Assembly: GCF_004349355.1 (NCBI RefSeq) | Contig: NZ_SMFK01000005.1 | Location: 1 to 64,000 of the forward strand | Reading direction: 5' to 3' | Length of the DNA stretch: 64,000 nt | DNA from: Flavobacterium cellulosilyticum | GTDB lineage: Bacteria; Bacteroidota; Bacteroidia; Flavobacteriales; Flavobacteriaceae | Shown: positions 44,340 through 52,778 of the stretch, piece after piece | How positions within the stretch are numbered: position 1 is the stretch's first letter | How the letters are laid out: the number at the start of each line of letters is the position of its first letter | Notes under the pieces: generated by a model | Told to the model about the DNA's origin: nothing | Databases searched by the model: none | The model's input: only the letters and a program-made list of their open reading frames with translations | Translations under genes and position numbers: made by a program

Positions 44340-45127
44340 TGGATACAAAACAATATATAGACTCCGGTATTTTAGAACTTTATGTGTATGGTTTACTCAG
44401 CGAGACTGAAAACGATGAAGTGAACCAAATCGCCAAAGAAAATCCCGAAATTGAAAAAGAAATTATTTCAATAGAAAAAGGAATCGTGAATTTATCGACT
44501 AGCTTTTCGCCGTTTTTATCTTCTGAGAATTTTGAAAAAATCAAAGCCAAATTAGGTTTGAAATATTCGAAAGTAATCGAGATGGAACCTAAAAGCTCTT
44601 GGTCGAAAAATATAGGTTGGGCTGCAGCTGTGGCTCTTTTATTGGGAATTGGTTATCAGTACACCCAATTGTCAGACAGCAATAATCAGACAATAATTGC
44701 TCAAAAAGAAAAAATGATTTTGCAAGAAACCGTAAGTGGTTTAGAATTAAAAACTAAAGAATCCCAAATGGCTCTGGCTATTGTTCGTGATACAAAAAAC
44801 AGCGTAATCCAGTTGGCTGGTCAAGCGGTTTCACCTCAGTCATCGGCAAAAATTTATTGGAACAAAGAAACGGAAGTGGTTTATGTAGATGCTACCGGAT
44901 TACCTGAACCTCCAAAAGGCAAGGTGTACCAAATTTGGTCTCTAAAGTTACAACCGCAACTTACCCCAACCAGTATTGGATTATTGTCTGATTTTAGAGC
45001 TAATGATTCAAAAATATTTGCTGTAGAAAAAACATCGGATGCCGAAGCTTTTGGAATTACATTAGAACCAGCTGGTGGAAGCAAATCGCCAACAATGGAG
45101 CAGTTATATACTTTAGGGAAAGTGTAA
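44339..45127 (+). CDS. Anti-sigma factor, RskA-like (membrane-anchored)
   Basis: A 262-residue protein translationally coupled to the sigma gene (TAATG overlap). A cytoplasmic N-terminal sigma-binding domain (1-90, DSGILELYVYGLLSETENDE) is followed by one membrane segment (about 95-112, WAAAVALLLGIGYQYTQL), a coiled stretch, and the extracytoplasmic RskA C-terminal domain (KVYQIWSLKLQPQLTPTSIG, ending EPAGGSKSPTMEQLYTLGKV). It holds the sigma factor inactive until a signal outside the cytoplasm triggers its release. Confidence 0.92.
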   Translation: MDTKQYIDSGILELYVYGLLSETENDEVNQIAKENPEIEKEIISIEKGIVNLSTSFSPFLSSENFEKIKAKLGLKYSKVIEMEPKSSWSKNIGWAAAVALLLGIGYQYTQLSDSNNQTIIAQKEKMILQETVSGLELKTKESQMALAIVRDTKNSVIQLAGQAVSPQSSAKIYWNKETEVVYVDATGLPEPPKGKVYQIWSLKLQPQLTPTSIGLLSDFRANDSKIFAVEKTSDAEAFGITLEPAGGSKSPTMEQLYTLGKV

Positions 45128-45272
45128 AAAAATGAGTTAGATAACTGGACAAAAGTCCAGTTATCTATAATACTTAACTCTAATAGATAGTGTTGTATTG
45201 GATATCAACTCGTTTCAGATAAAATCAACAGCTTTTTAATCTACTATTTTGACCATTAAAAACCTTAAATAA

Positions 45273-45308
45273 AAAACCCGACAATTTTTAAAAATTGTCG
45301 GGTTTTTT
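45273..45308. terminator. Bidirectional intrinsic terminator
   Basis: ACCCGACAATTTTT is directly followed by its perfect complement AAAAATTGTCGGGT, flanked by A-run and T-run. It separates the rightward anti-sigma gene from the leftward isomerase gene and serves both. Confidence 0.88.
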
Positions 45309-45335
45309 TAGGTAAATTATTTTTTTCTAAGTGAA

Positions 45336-46571
45336 TTATTTAGCTTCCGATTTCAGTTGAATCATTTCAATCTCAAATATAATAGTTGCATTTGGAGGAA
45401 TCACACCACCAGCACCAGTTTCACCATAAGCCAAATTTGAAGGGATAAATAGTATGGCTTTGTCTCCATAAGAAAGCAAGCCCAATCCTTCTATAAATCC
45501 AGGAATCATACCGTCTTTTTTTCCTGCTTCAAAAGGGAAGGGACGGTATCCGCCTTGAGCATCTCTATTGGAGTCATATTTACCATAAGCTTTACATACC
45601 TCTGGATAATTACTGTCAAACATATTTCCGTCTTCAAAATAACCAGAATAATTAAAATTAAAAGTGGTTCCATCGGCCGGTTTTGATCCAGTTCCTTTTT
45701 GCGTGATTTTATAAATTAAACCAGATGGAGTAGTTGTAGCAGTAGCTTTAATACCTGATAAATAAGCCGATTTAGCAGTAATTACACTTGCATATTTTAC
45801 TTCGTACATTTTTTTAGCTTCAGCTTCAGCATCGGCTTTTTTCTTATTGTTTTCAACTTCTAATAAAGCTTGTTTTTTTTCGTCTTCTCCTTTATTGGTA
45901 AAATAATCCGAAAATACTTTTGCTGCATCAAATTGTTTTGCCAAAGTACCAATTTTTGAAATGGTTACTTTTAGTATAATATCGTCTTGTTTTATCAAAT
46001 TCACAATATCCATTCCTTTAGTAACATGACCAAAAATGGTGTGCCTTCCGTTTAACCAGGGGGTTTCTTTGTGCGTAATAAAAAATTGACTTCCATTTGT
46101 TCCAGGGCCAGAATTGGCCATTGCAAGTATGCCTCCTTTTTCAAATTTAAGATTATCTGTAAATTCATCTTTAAAAGCATATCCTGCACCTCCTGCACCA
46201 GTTCCAGATGGATCCCCACCTTGAATCATGAAATCAGCAATTACTCTATGGAATTTCAATCCATCATAAAATGGTTTTCCTTTTAGTTTTTCATCGGTTA
46301 CAAAGGTGTTTTTTCCTTCCACAAGTGAAATGAAGTTGGCCACTGTAACAGGTGTTTTTTGGAATTCTAATTGAAGTACAATTGTCCCTTTGTTCGTTAG
46401 AAAAGTTGCAAAAATACCTTCAACTGCTCCTGTTGGTTTTGCAGCGGGTTTGGTAGTTGTAGTAGGTTTAGTAGTTGCAGCAGGTTTTTTTGCAGCCACT
46501 GGTTTTTTACCAGTTTGGGCCTGAATATTCAACATTCCCAAAAATAAGAATAATAAGATTTTAGATTTCAT
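45336..46571 (-). CDS. Secreted cyclophilin-FKBP fusion peptidyl-prolyl isomerase
   Basis: A 411-residue protein with a signal peptide (cleavage near NIQAQ), then a Lys/Ala/Thr/Pro-rich linker (about 20-50). A cyclophilin domain (about 52-212: FHRVIADFMIQGGD, GSQFFIT, HTIFGHV), a helical spacer, and an FKBP domain (about 285-408: FNFNYSGYFEDGNMFDS, MIPGFIEGL, GAGGVIPPNATIIFEIE) follow. Both folds catalyse proline isomerisation, here for exported proteins. The neighbouring gene encodes the same architecture as a lipoprotein, and GldI follows, so they may assist the gliding/secretion machinery. Confidence 0.93.
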   Translation of the reverse strand: MKSKILLFLFLGMLNIQAQTGKKPVAAKKPAATTKPTTTTKPAAKPTGAVEGIFATFLTNKGTIVLQLEFQKTPVTVANFISLVEGKNTFVTDEKLKGKPFYDGLKFHRVIADFMIQGGDPSGTGAGGAGYAFKDEFTDNLKFEKGGILAMANSGPGTNGSQFFITHKETPWLNGRHTIFGHVTKGMDIVNLIKQDDIILKVTISKIGTLAKQFDAAKVFSDYFTNKGEDEKKQALLEVENNKKKADAEAEAKKMYEVKYASVITAKSAYLSGIKATATTTPSGLIYKITQKGTGSKPADGTTFNFNYSGYFEDGNMFDSNYPEVCKAYGKYDSNRDAQGGYRPFPFEAGKKDGMIPGFIEGLGLLSYGDKAILFIPSNLAYGETGAGGVIPPNATIIFEIEMIQLKSEAK

Positions 46572-46611
46572 TCGGATAAATTTTAAGGTCTAACTTTTTT
46601 AAATTAATAGT

Positions 46612-47736
46612 TTATTTAGGTAAATTTTCAAGTAATTCAATTTCAAAAATGATATTGGCATTCGGCGGAATCACTCCTCCAGCACCAGCTTCTCCATAAG
46701 CTAATTTAGAAGGGATAAATAACACTGCTTTGTCACCAAAAGATAATTTTTCTAATCCTTCGATAAATCCTGGAATCATTCCCTCTTTTTGTCCAGCTTG
46801 AAAGGGGATTGGTTGGTATCCTTTTTGTGCTGCTCGGTTGGGGTCTAATTTTCCGTAAGCTTTGGCAATTTCCTCAATACTTGAATCAAACATCGAACCG
46901 TTTTCTAAATATCCAGCATAATGAATGTAAATATTACTGTCTTTAACAGGTTTCTTACCACCACTTTTTTTGGTAATCACATATTGCAAACCCGATGGTG
47001 TTTTTTTAGCTTTGGATTTTAAATCAGAAAAATAAGCTACTTTTTGGTCAAAAAGTGCTTTGTATTGCTCATCTAAAACTCTTTGGTTTTCAGTAGCTAT
47101 CTCCAATTTTTTCTTTTGATTTTTAGCTGCTACAACGAAATAATCTTGAAATGTTTTTACAGCATCAAACTTTTTGGCTGCTTCACCATTACGGATAATA
47201 GTGATGTTTTTGATATAATTATCTTGTTCGATTTTGTTTACTGTTTCCATTCCGTTTTGAACTACATGTCCAAAAATAGTATGTTTATTGTCAAGCCAAG
47301 GAGTTTCTAGATGAGTAATAAAAAACTGACTGCTGTTAGTAGCAGGACCATTATTTGCCATTGCTAATACACCGCCTTTGTCAAATTTAAGATCACTAAA
47401 TTCATCTTTGAACTTGTAACCTGCATCACCAGAACCTGTTCCTAAAGGATCGCCAGCTTGAATCATAAAATCTTTAATGACTCTGTGGAATTTTAAACCA
47501 TCATAAAAAGGTCTGTTTTTAAGATTTTCATTAGTAACAAAAGTGTTTTTTCCTTCGGCTAATGTCACAAAATTAGCCACTGTGATGGGCGCTTTTTGAT
47601 AATTCAATTGAACAATTATAGTTCCTTTATTGGTCTCGATTTTGGCATATAAACCATCAGGAAGATTGTGGTTGTCTTCTTTGCAAGAATAGAAAGAAGA
47701 GAGAATGATAAATAAGAAAAGAATGCTTTTTTTCAT
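46612..47736 (-). CDS. Cyclophilin-FKBP fusion peptidyl-prolyl isomerase, lipoprotein
   Basis: A 374-residue paralogue of the preceding fusion with the lipobox SSFYSC (Cys18) in place of a cleavable signal and without the proline-rich linker. The cyclophilin domain has FHRVIKDFMIQAGD and SSQFFITH; the FKBP domain has IHYAGYLENGSMFDSS and GAGGVIPPNANIIFEIE. It is probably attached to the outer membrane facing the periplasm. It lies 16 nt downstream of gldI on the minus strand, so likely in the gldI transcript. Confidence 0.93.
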   Translation of the reverse strand: MKKSILFLFIILSSFYSCKEDNHNLPDGLYAKIETNKGTIIVQLNYQKAPITVANFVTLAEGKNTFVTNENLKNRPFYDGLKFHRVIKDFMIQAGDPLGTGSGDAGYKFKDEFSDLKFDKGGVLAMANNGPATNSSQFFITHLETPWLDNKHTIFGHVVQNGMETVNKIEQDNYIKNITIIRNGEAAKKFDAVKTFQDYFVVAAKNQKKKLEIATENQRVLDEQYKALFDQKVAYFSDLKSKAKKTPSGLQYVITKKSGGKKPVKDSNIYIHYAGYLENGSMFDSSIEEIAKAYGKLDPNRAAQKGYQPIPFQAGQKEGMIPGFIEGLEKLSFGDKAVLFIPSKLAYGEAGAGGVIPPNANIIFEIELLENLPK

Positions 47737-47752
47737 TTTTTATATTTTAGAC

Positions 47753-48409
47753 TTAATTGGTTACGCTGTCTTTGTGTTCATTAATAGGTTCATTTTGTAT
47801 TTCGGTATTGTTTGCGTCTAATTTTGCAGCTTTTTTTAATTGGATTTCTTTGTCAAATGCTTCTTCTGAAATAAAATTAAGTAAGTATATTGTACATATT
47901 AAAGGTTGATTTGGACCTATCTTTTTCTCATCGCCATGAAAGCCATAAGCAACATGTGATGGAAACAAGAAAGTTACTTTTTCGTTTTTATGCATCAATT
48001 TGATTCCATCCCTGATTCCGGCCATTATATTTTGTTTGTCAACGGCATAAGTTTGGGGTCTCAATTCAAGTTCTGAATAGATGATGTTTCCTTTTATATC
48101 TTTTATTTCATAATTAAAAAAAGCGATATCTCCTTTTTTAGGTTTTATTGTATCTATTTTATTTTGAATGATATAGGTGTACCAATAGCCTTTTTTTGAA
48201 GCTAAGTATTTTATTTTAGGATTACTTTTTATAACGGAGTCAATTTTCCCTTCTTCTCCAGCAATAATTTTCTTATTACGCTCAATTGATTTTTTTATAA
48301 AAGTGCCTGAAGCTTGTGACAAAGGTCTTCTGGCTTCTTGACTGTGTTTGCAACTGGAAGCAAAAAATGCAACAAGGAATACAAAAAGAATAAGTTTAAA
48401 ATATTTCAT
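47753..48409 (-). CDS. gldI: Gliding motility lipoprotein GldI (FKBP-type isomerase)
   Basis: A 218-residue lipoprotein (lipobox FFASSC, Cys20). The N-terminal region RPLSQASGTFIKKSIERNKK and the FKBP-like domain (about 85-190: GDIAFFNYEIKDIKGNIIYS, then VTFLFPSHVAYGFHGD) match GldI. In Flavobacterium johnsoniae GldI is needed for gliding and thought to help fold other gliding/type IX secretion proteins in the periplasm. It is in a leftward gene row after the DHH phosphoesterase (6 nt gap) and before two cyclophilin-FKBP proteins. Confidence 0.92.
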   Translation of the reverse strand: MKYFKLILFVFLVAFFASSCKHSQEARRPLSQASGTFIKKSIERNKKIIAGEEGKIDSVIKSNPKIKYLASKKGYWYTYIIQNKIDTIKPKKGDIAFFNYEIKDIKGNIIYSELELRPQTYAVDKQNIMAGIRDGIKLMHKNEKVTFLFPSHVAYGFHGDEKKIGPNQPLICTIYLLNFISEEAFDKEIQLKKAAKLDANNTEIQNEPINEHKDSVTN

Positions 48410-48415
48410 AATACC

Positions 48416-49420
48416 TTATATTATTAGTTTAGACACTAAATTTTCAAATTTCCGAATTGTTTCTTCCATCGAAATATCTGATTTTCCTCCAGCTGCATTG
48501 CGATGACCACCACCATTAAAGTGTTCTCTAGCAAATAAATTGACATCAAAATTACCTTGCGAACGGAATGAAATCTTGATAATTTTTTCTTCGGCATTTT
48601 CGATAAAAATAGCCGTGAAAACAATTCCTTTTATGCTTAATCCATAATTTACAATGCCTTCTGTATCTCCTTTAATATAATTAAAAGAGTCTAACTCAGC
48701 TTGTGTTAGCGTGATATAGGCCGTTTTATGTTCAGGCATCACTTTCATGTTTTGCAATGCTCTACCTAACAATTGTAATCTTTCATAAGAACTGTTGTCA
48801 TAAAGTAACGTTGGAATTTCGGTATTTTCGACACCTAAGTCAATTAAATCGGCTATTATTCTATGTGTTGTTCCAGTAGTTTTTGGAAAACGAAATGAAC
48901 CAGAATCGGTCAAAATTCCTGTATAAATACAAGTTGCAATGGTTTTATCTATTGTGGCTCTTTTTCCTAGAGAGGATATAAAATTATACAACATTTCGCA
49001 GGTAGAACCAAAAGAAGTATCCGAATAAGTATAGGCTGCATAAGAATCGGGTGATTGATGGTGATCGATCATTATAAAGGGAGCAGAAAGTTTGTTCAGT
49101 ACATTTTCCATTTCGCCCACACGGTGCAAAGCGTTAAAGTCTAAAGTGAATATTAATTCTGCTTCTTCCAATATCTTAGTGCAATTCTTTTTGTCTTTTT
49201 CAAATATTTTAACCGTTTCTGAGCCTGGCATCCAAGCTAAAAAATCAGGAAATTCATTTGGAGAAACAACAATAGCTTGGTGATTGTATTTTAGTAAAAA
49301 ATGATACAATCCAAGAGTTGATCCCATGGCATCGCCATCAGGACTACGATGCGGAATAATGGCAATTTTTTTTGGAGTGGATAACAATTCTTGTATCGCT
49401 TGTATGTCTTGTTTTTTCAT
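48416..49420 (-). CDS. DHH-family phosphoesterase (NrnA-like nanoRNase / pAp phosphatase)
   Basis: A 334-residue cytoplasmic enzyme. The metal-binding motifs are IPHRSPDGDAMGS (about 22-34), the DHH triplet in IMIDHHQSPDSY (about 116-127), and the C-terminal DHHA1 glycine motif FNGGGHRNAAGG. The NrnA/Bacteroidota type hydrolyses very short RNAs and 3'-phosphoadenosine 5'-phosphate. It is the first gene of the gldI row (6 nt gap). Confidence 0.92.
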   Translation of the reverse strand: MKKQDIQAIQELLSTPKKIAIIPHRSPDGDAMGSTLGLYHFLLKYNHQAIVVSPNEFPDFLAWMPGSETVKIFEKDKKNCTKILEEAELIFTLDFNALHRVGEMENVLNKLSAPFIMIDHHQSPDSYAAYTYSDTSFGSTCEMLYNFISSLGKRATIDKTIATCIYTGILTDSGSFRFPKTTGTTHRIIADLIDLGVENTEIPTLLYDNSSYERLQLLGRALQNMKVMPEHKTAYITLTQAELDSFNYIKGDTEGIVNYGLSIKGIVFTAIFIENAEEKIIKISFRSQGNFDVNLFAREHFNGGGHRNAAGGKSDISMEETIRKFENLVSKLII

Positions 49421-49489
49421 AGGTTGCGAATTTACATTTTTTTAATCTAATGTTGAAAACATTTATAGATTTAACAAACTTTTACAATA

Positions 49490-50737
49490 CTAAAAATCTT
49501 TTAAATCTTTTGTTTTAAAACGCTGATATAACTTGTATTTAGCTCCTTTTACTATTTGTGAATGATAGATTCCTACAGAACCTGAAGAATAATAGGCAAC
49601 TATACACGCAATTGCAATAAACAGACCACTTTCTATGCCAAAAAGTTCCAGTCCCATAACGGTACATGCAATAGGAGTGTGTGTAGCACCTGAAAATACG
49701 GCTACAAATCCCATTCCTGCTAAGAGCGCAATTGGCAAAGGCACAATAATTGACAAAGCACTTCCTAAGGTTGCACCAATGAAGAAAAGTGGTGTTACTT
49801 CGCCACCTTTAAATCCAGCTCCTAAAGTGAATCCAGTGAAAAGTATTTTTAAAAGAAAATCATAAGAGTTATTTGCATTCGAAAAAGCATCAACAATTAC
49901 GGGAACTCCTAAACCTATATATTTTGTGGTTCCAATAAAGTAAAATGCCGTAGCCAAAATTATTCCTCCAACAAATGGTCGTAATGGAGCATAAGGAATT
50001 GTTTTTGAAAATAATTTCCCCCAAAAATGAGTTGATCTTGAAAACAACATTGCTGCAAAACCAAAGAGGATACTAACTATTACAATCCAACCCAGCATTA
50101 TTGCTGTAATATCAGGGACAGTTGGAATGTGATAATGGGTATGTTTTACGTGCCAAATTTCTACAGTGTAGTACGAAAAATAGGCTACTAAAAAGGATAA
50201 AACAATGCTTTTATAGGTGATTTTGCTAAAATATAACACTTCTAAAGCAAACAAAGCACCTGCTAGAGGTGTGCCAAAGACAGAAGCAAATCCTGCACTA
50301 ATTCCTAAAATAATTAAAATTTTTCGATCGGAATCATCAAGATTAAATATCCCTTTGAATTGATCGGCAATTGCTCCCCCCATTTGCACAGCAGTTCCTT
50401 CACGGCCAGCAGAACCTCCAAAAAGATGGGTAATTAAGGTTCCTATTAGTACTAAAGGAGCCATTTTTAACGGAATGGTTTGTTGTGGATTTTCATATTC
50501 TTCCAGCAATAAGTTGTTGCCTTTTACCACATCCTTTCCGTAATAATGATACGAGAGACCAACTATTAACCCGCCAATAGGCAATAACCAAATAATCCAA
50601 TTATGAGCTTCTCTATAGTGTGTAACCCATTCTAAAGCAACTAAAAAAAAGGCTGATGCCGTACCCGAAAAAAAGCCTATCAAAGCACAAATTAAAATCC
50701 ATTTGCTTGCGAGAAGGGTGTTTTTTTTTAGGTTCAT
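49490..50737 (-). CDS. CLC-F-type fluoride/proton antiporter (CLC family)
   Basis: A 415-residue CLC-fold membrane protein. Its motifs fit the fluoride branch: GNNLLLEEYENP (73-84) replaces the chloride-site GSGIP, the gate is GREGT (111-115, Glu113) where chloride CLCs have GREGP, and the proton-glutamate position in GALFALEVLYF is Val. It probably expels F- in exchange for H+. No fluoride riboswitch is recognisable upstream. It is monocistronic, convergent to nothing, and 70 nt from the phosphoesterase gene start. Confidence 0.85.
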   Translation of the reverse strand: MNLKKNTLLASKWILICALIGFFSGTASAFFLVALEWVTHYREAHNWIIWLLPIGGLIVGLSYHYYGKDVVKGNNLLLEEYENPQQTIPLKMAPLVLIGTLITHLFGGSAGREGTAVQMGGAIADQFKGIFNLDDSDRKILIILGISAGFASVFGTPLAGALFALEVLYFSKITYKSIVLSFLVAYFSYYTVEIWHVKHTHYHIPTVPDITAIMLGWIVIVSILFGFAAMLFSRSTHFWGKLFSKTIPYAPLRPFVGGIILATAFYFIGTTKYIGLGVPVIVDAFSNANNSYDFLLKILFTGFTLGAGFKGGEVTPLFFIGATLGSALSIIVPLPIALLAGMGFVAVFSGATHTPIACTVMGLELFGIESGLFIAIACIVAYYSSGSVGIYHSQIVKGAKYKLYQRFKTKDLKDF

Positions 50738-50828
50738 TGAGGAGGTTATAATTTTTTAAGCCACGAATTACACGATTTAATTTAATTTTTTTGTTCTTCA
50801 GAATGTTCTTTGAATATTAATTTTTATT

Positions 50829-50891
50829 AAACCATTAAGAAAATTAAGATTGTTGAAGAAACCATTTAAACCTTAATTTTCTTAATGGTTT
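50829..50891. repeat. 20-bp perfect inverted repeat upstream of the CLC gene
   Basis: The 20-base arm at 50829-50848 (AAACCATTAAGAAAATTAAG) is exactly complementary to 50872-50891 across a 23-nt loop. It has no T-run typical of terminators and lies about 90 nt before the CLC start (minus). Confidence 0.85.
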
Positions 50892-51038
50892 GAGTTTAAA
50901 ATAATAATAAATTGTTATTCCTTTTGAATAAAAATCCCAGTGTAAACATTTTTCAAGTGAATAATTCGTATTTAGTAGGGACTTTAGATAACGAAAATAG
51001 AAAATAAATTTGTTGCTTGTTTTTTTGTCAAATCATTG

Positions 51039-51058
51039 CCCACGGTTTCAACCGTGGG
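51039..51058. repeat. GC-rich perfect palindrome after the RidA gene
   Basis: CCCACGGTT (51039-51047) and AACCGTGGG (51050-51058) are complementary with only TC between them; flanking TCATT/AATGA extends the symmetry. It lies 24 nt after the RidA stop on the minus strand, with no T-run. It could be a REP-like element or a terminator. Confidence 0.75.
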
Positions 51059-51081
51059 AAAATGATGGATATATTGAATAA

Positions 51082-51468
51082 TTATTCTTTCGCAACAGCT
51101 GTGAATTCAATTTCTACTAAATATTCTGGAGCAACTAATTTACTAATTTCATAAAAACCAGTAGCTGGTTTTATATCTTTAAAGAACGTAGCATGAGCTT
51201 TGGCTACTTCTTCAAATGAAGTAATATCAGTAGTGAATATTCGAGTACGAATTACATCTTTCATCCCTACATTCAAATCCTCCAATACTTTTTCTATTCT
51301 TTCAAGAATATTTAAAGTTTGTGCATAAGCGTCATCAGCTTTTACAATTGTACCATCAACAATAGCTACAGTTCCAGAAACTTCTATGATATTTCCGATG
51401 CGAACTGCACGACAATACCCCATTTTGTCCTCCCAAGGAGAACCTGTCAATATGTTTTCTCTTTTCAT
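51082..51468 (-). CDS. RidA/YjgF-family protein without the usual catalytic arginine
   Basis: A 128-residue trimer-forming Rid-family protein: SPWEDKMGYCRAVRIGNIIE start, VIRTRIFTTDITSFEEVAKA middle. Archetypal RidA deaminases have PARSAVEV with the catalytic Arg; here the same place reads PATGFYEIS, so the Arg is absent. That puts it among Rid subgroups whose activity is unproven. It is monocistronic. Confidence 0.88.
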   Translation of the reverse strand: MKRENILTGSPWEDKMGYCRAVRIGNIIEVSGTVAIVDGTIVKADDAYAQTLNILERIEKVLEDLNVGMKDVIRTRIFTTDITSFEEVAKAHATFFKDIKPATGFYEISKLVAPEYLVEIEFTAVAKE

Positions 51469-51993
51469 TTTAATTGTTTTTTTTGATTGTTGTGTTGATT
51501 TTTAATGAGTTGAATTCAAAATCAGAAATACTATTTAAAGCCGCAATTTATAAAATTTTAGATAAGAAAACGCCCCTTTTTTTTTATTGGATAGGAATAA
51601 AATTGAAACAGTAGGTTTTTAAAATCAGAGTTCGATTAATATTAAAATATACTGCTGTTTTACGGAGGGTTATATCTAATTACTAATCCTGCAAGGTCTT
51701 TTTTGACCTTGTGGGTATTATTTTTAAAGCATCTTGACACCTACAAGGTCAAAAAAGACCTTGTAGTATTGGAAAATTAATGAAAATTAATATTTTATTA
51801 ATCGAACTCAGGTTTAAAATAATATACAAATATCCAATGAGGCATTTATGGCACAACTATTGAAGTTCAATTAACAATTGATTAGGAAATTGGAAGGTAT
51901 TTAGTCCTAAAATTATATTATTTTTGTGACCTAAGACGCTTGATTTCCGTTATTTTTGAACTTTTAAAGTATTGATTTGTCAATATATTATTT
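51469..51993. other. Divergent intergenic region with REP-like element
   Basis: No gene is visible in 525 bases. It contains the palindromic element at 51687-51766. A TCAATATATTATTTATGAAA stretch directly precedes the next start; a -7 element is not clear. Confidence 0.45.
51687..51766. repeat. Palindromic intergenic element (REP-like), copy 2
   Basis: TCCTGCAAGGTC pairs with GACCTTGTGGG, and further on CTACAAGGTC pairs with GACCTTGTAG around an A6 loop. Order and spacing match copy 1 at 40768-40847. Confidence 0.75.
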
Positions 51994-52719
51994 ATGAAAC
52001 AAATTCTTTTTTTATTCCTTATTATATGTATTGCACCAAAAAGCTTTGGGCAAGTTGAATCCAATATTAAATTCAAAGCAATACCGCCTTTGAACGTAAT
52101 TGTAAAACCAAAAAAAGAATTGCCTCCTCCAGCAGATTTACCAGAAGTAGAAGCACCAAAAATTGTCACACCCAATATCTTAAAAGAAACCAATATTTTC
52201 AATACAAAACCAAAAGAAGATAATTCATTTGAGATGGGTACTGTCAAAAATAATTTTTCAATGATTAAAAAAAATAATTTTGAACATACTATTGGTGAGG
52301 TGTATCAGTCTAAAATGACAAAAGAATTAAGTAAAAGATTAGTTAGCGAAGGCTTAAAAGAAGATGATCGGCTGCTAGTAAAAATTGATGTTAATTTTGG
52401 AGAGATTAGAACCAAGTCAAAATATTTTGTAATAAAATACAGAGACTTTATTGTAGTTGATAGTGATATGATTAAGGCAACATTAAATAATAGACAAGTT
52501 GGAGGAATTATGGAATTATTTGGAGACAACAGACAATTTGTAATTAATCTTGCAGATGGTATCAATACTTTTGAATTAGAGGCTTATAGCAAAGGAGAAT
52601 CAGGTGGAAATACCTGCGAATTTCATATTTTTGACGACCAAGGAAAAGAAGTGCGTTCGGACTATTGGGACAATTGGGATAAGGGCGTCAAAGGTACTTT
52701 TGTTATTGTTAAAGAATAA
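51994..52719 (+). CDS. Exported protein of unknown function
   Basis: A 241-residue protein with a signal peptide (MKQILFLFLIICIAPKSFGQ), a Pro/Lys/Glu-rich spacer (about 35-70), and a C-terminal beta-rich domain (about 100-240, with VDSDMIKATLNNRQVGGI and VINLADGINTFELEAYSKGE, then GGNTCEFHIFDDQGKEV). I do not recognise a named family. It lies 59 nt before guaA. Confidence 0.82.
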   Translation: MKQILFLFLIICIAPKSFGQVESNIKFKAIPPLNVIVKPKKELPPPADLPEVEAPKIVTPNILKETNIFNTKPKEDNSFEMGTVKNNFSMIKKNNFEHTIGEVYQSKMTKELSKRLVSEGLKEDDRLLVKIDVNFGEIRTKSKYFVIKYRDFIVVDSDMIKATLNNRQVGGIMELFGDNRQFVINLADGINTFELEAYSKGESGGNTCEFHIFDDQGKEVRSDYWDNWDKGVKGTFVIVKE

Positions 52720-52766
52720 ATTTAAATTTTTATAAAATTCGATTTTACAATCCCAATTATTAAAAG

Positions 52767-52774
52767 TATTTTTG
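52767..52774 (+). promoter_or_regulatory. -7 element directly before guaA
   Basis: TATTTTTG matches TAnnTTTG and ends 4 nt before the guaA ATG at 52779, as in the ArsR gene. A convincing -33 TTG is not seen (TTTTAC lies at the expected place). Confidence 0.5.
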
Positions 52775-52778
52775 CCAA

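Noticed and set aside
50738..50830. Fluoride riboswitch before the CLC-F gene
   Set aside because: I could not find the conserved pseudoknot-forming elements; the leader is plain AT-rich sequence.
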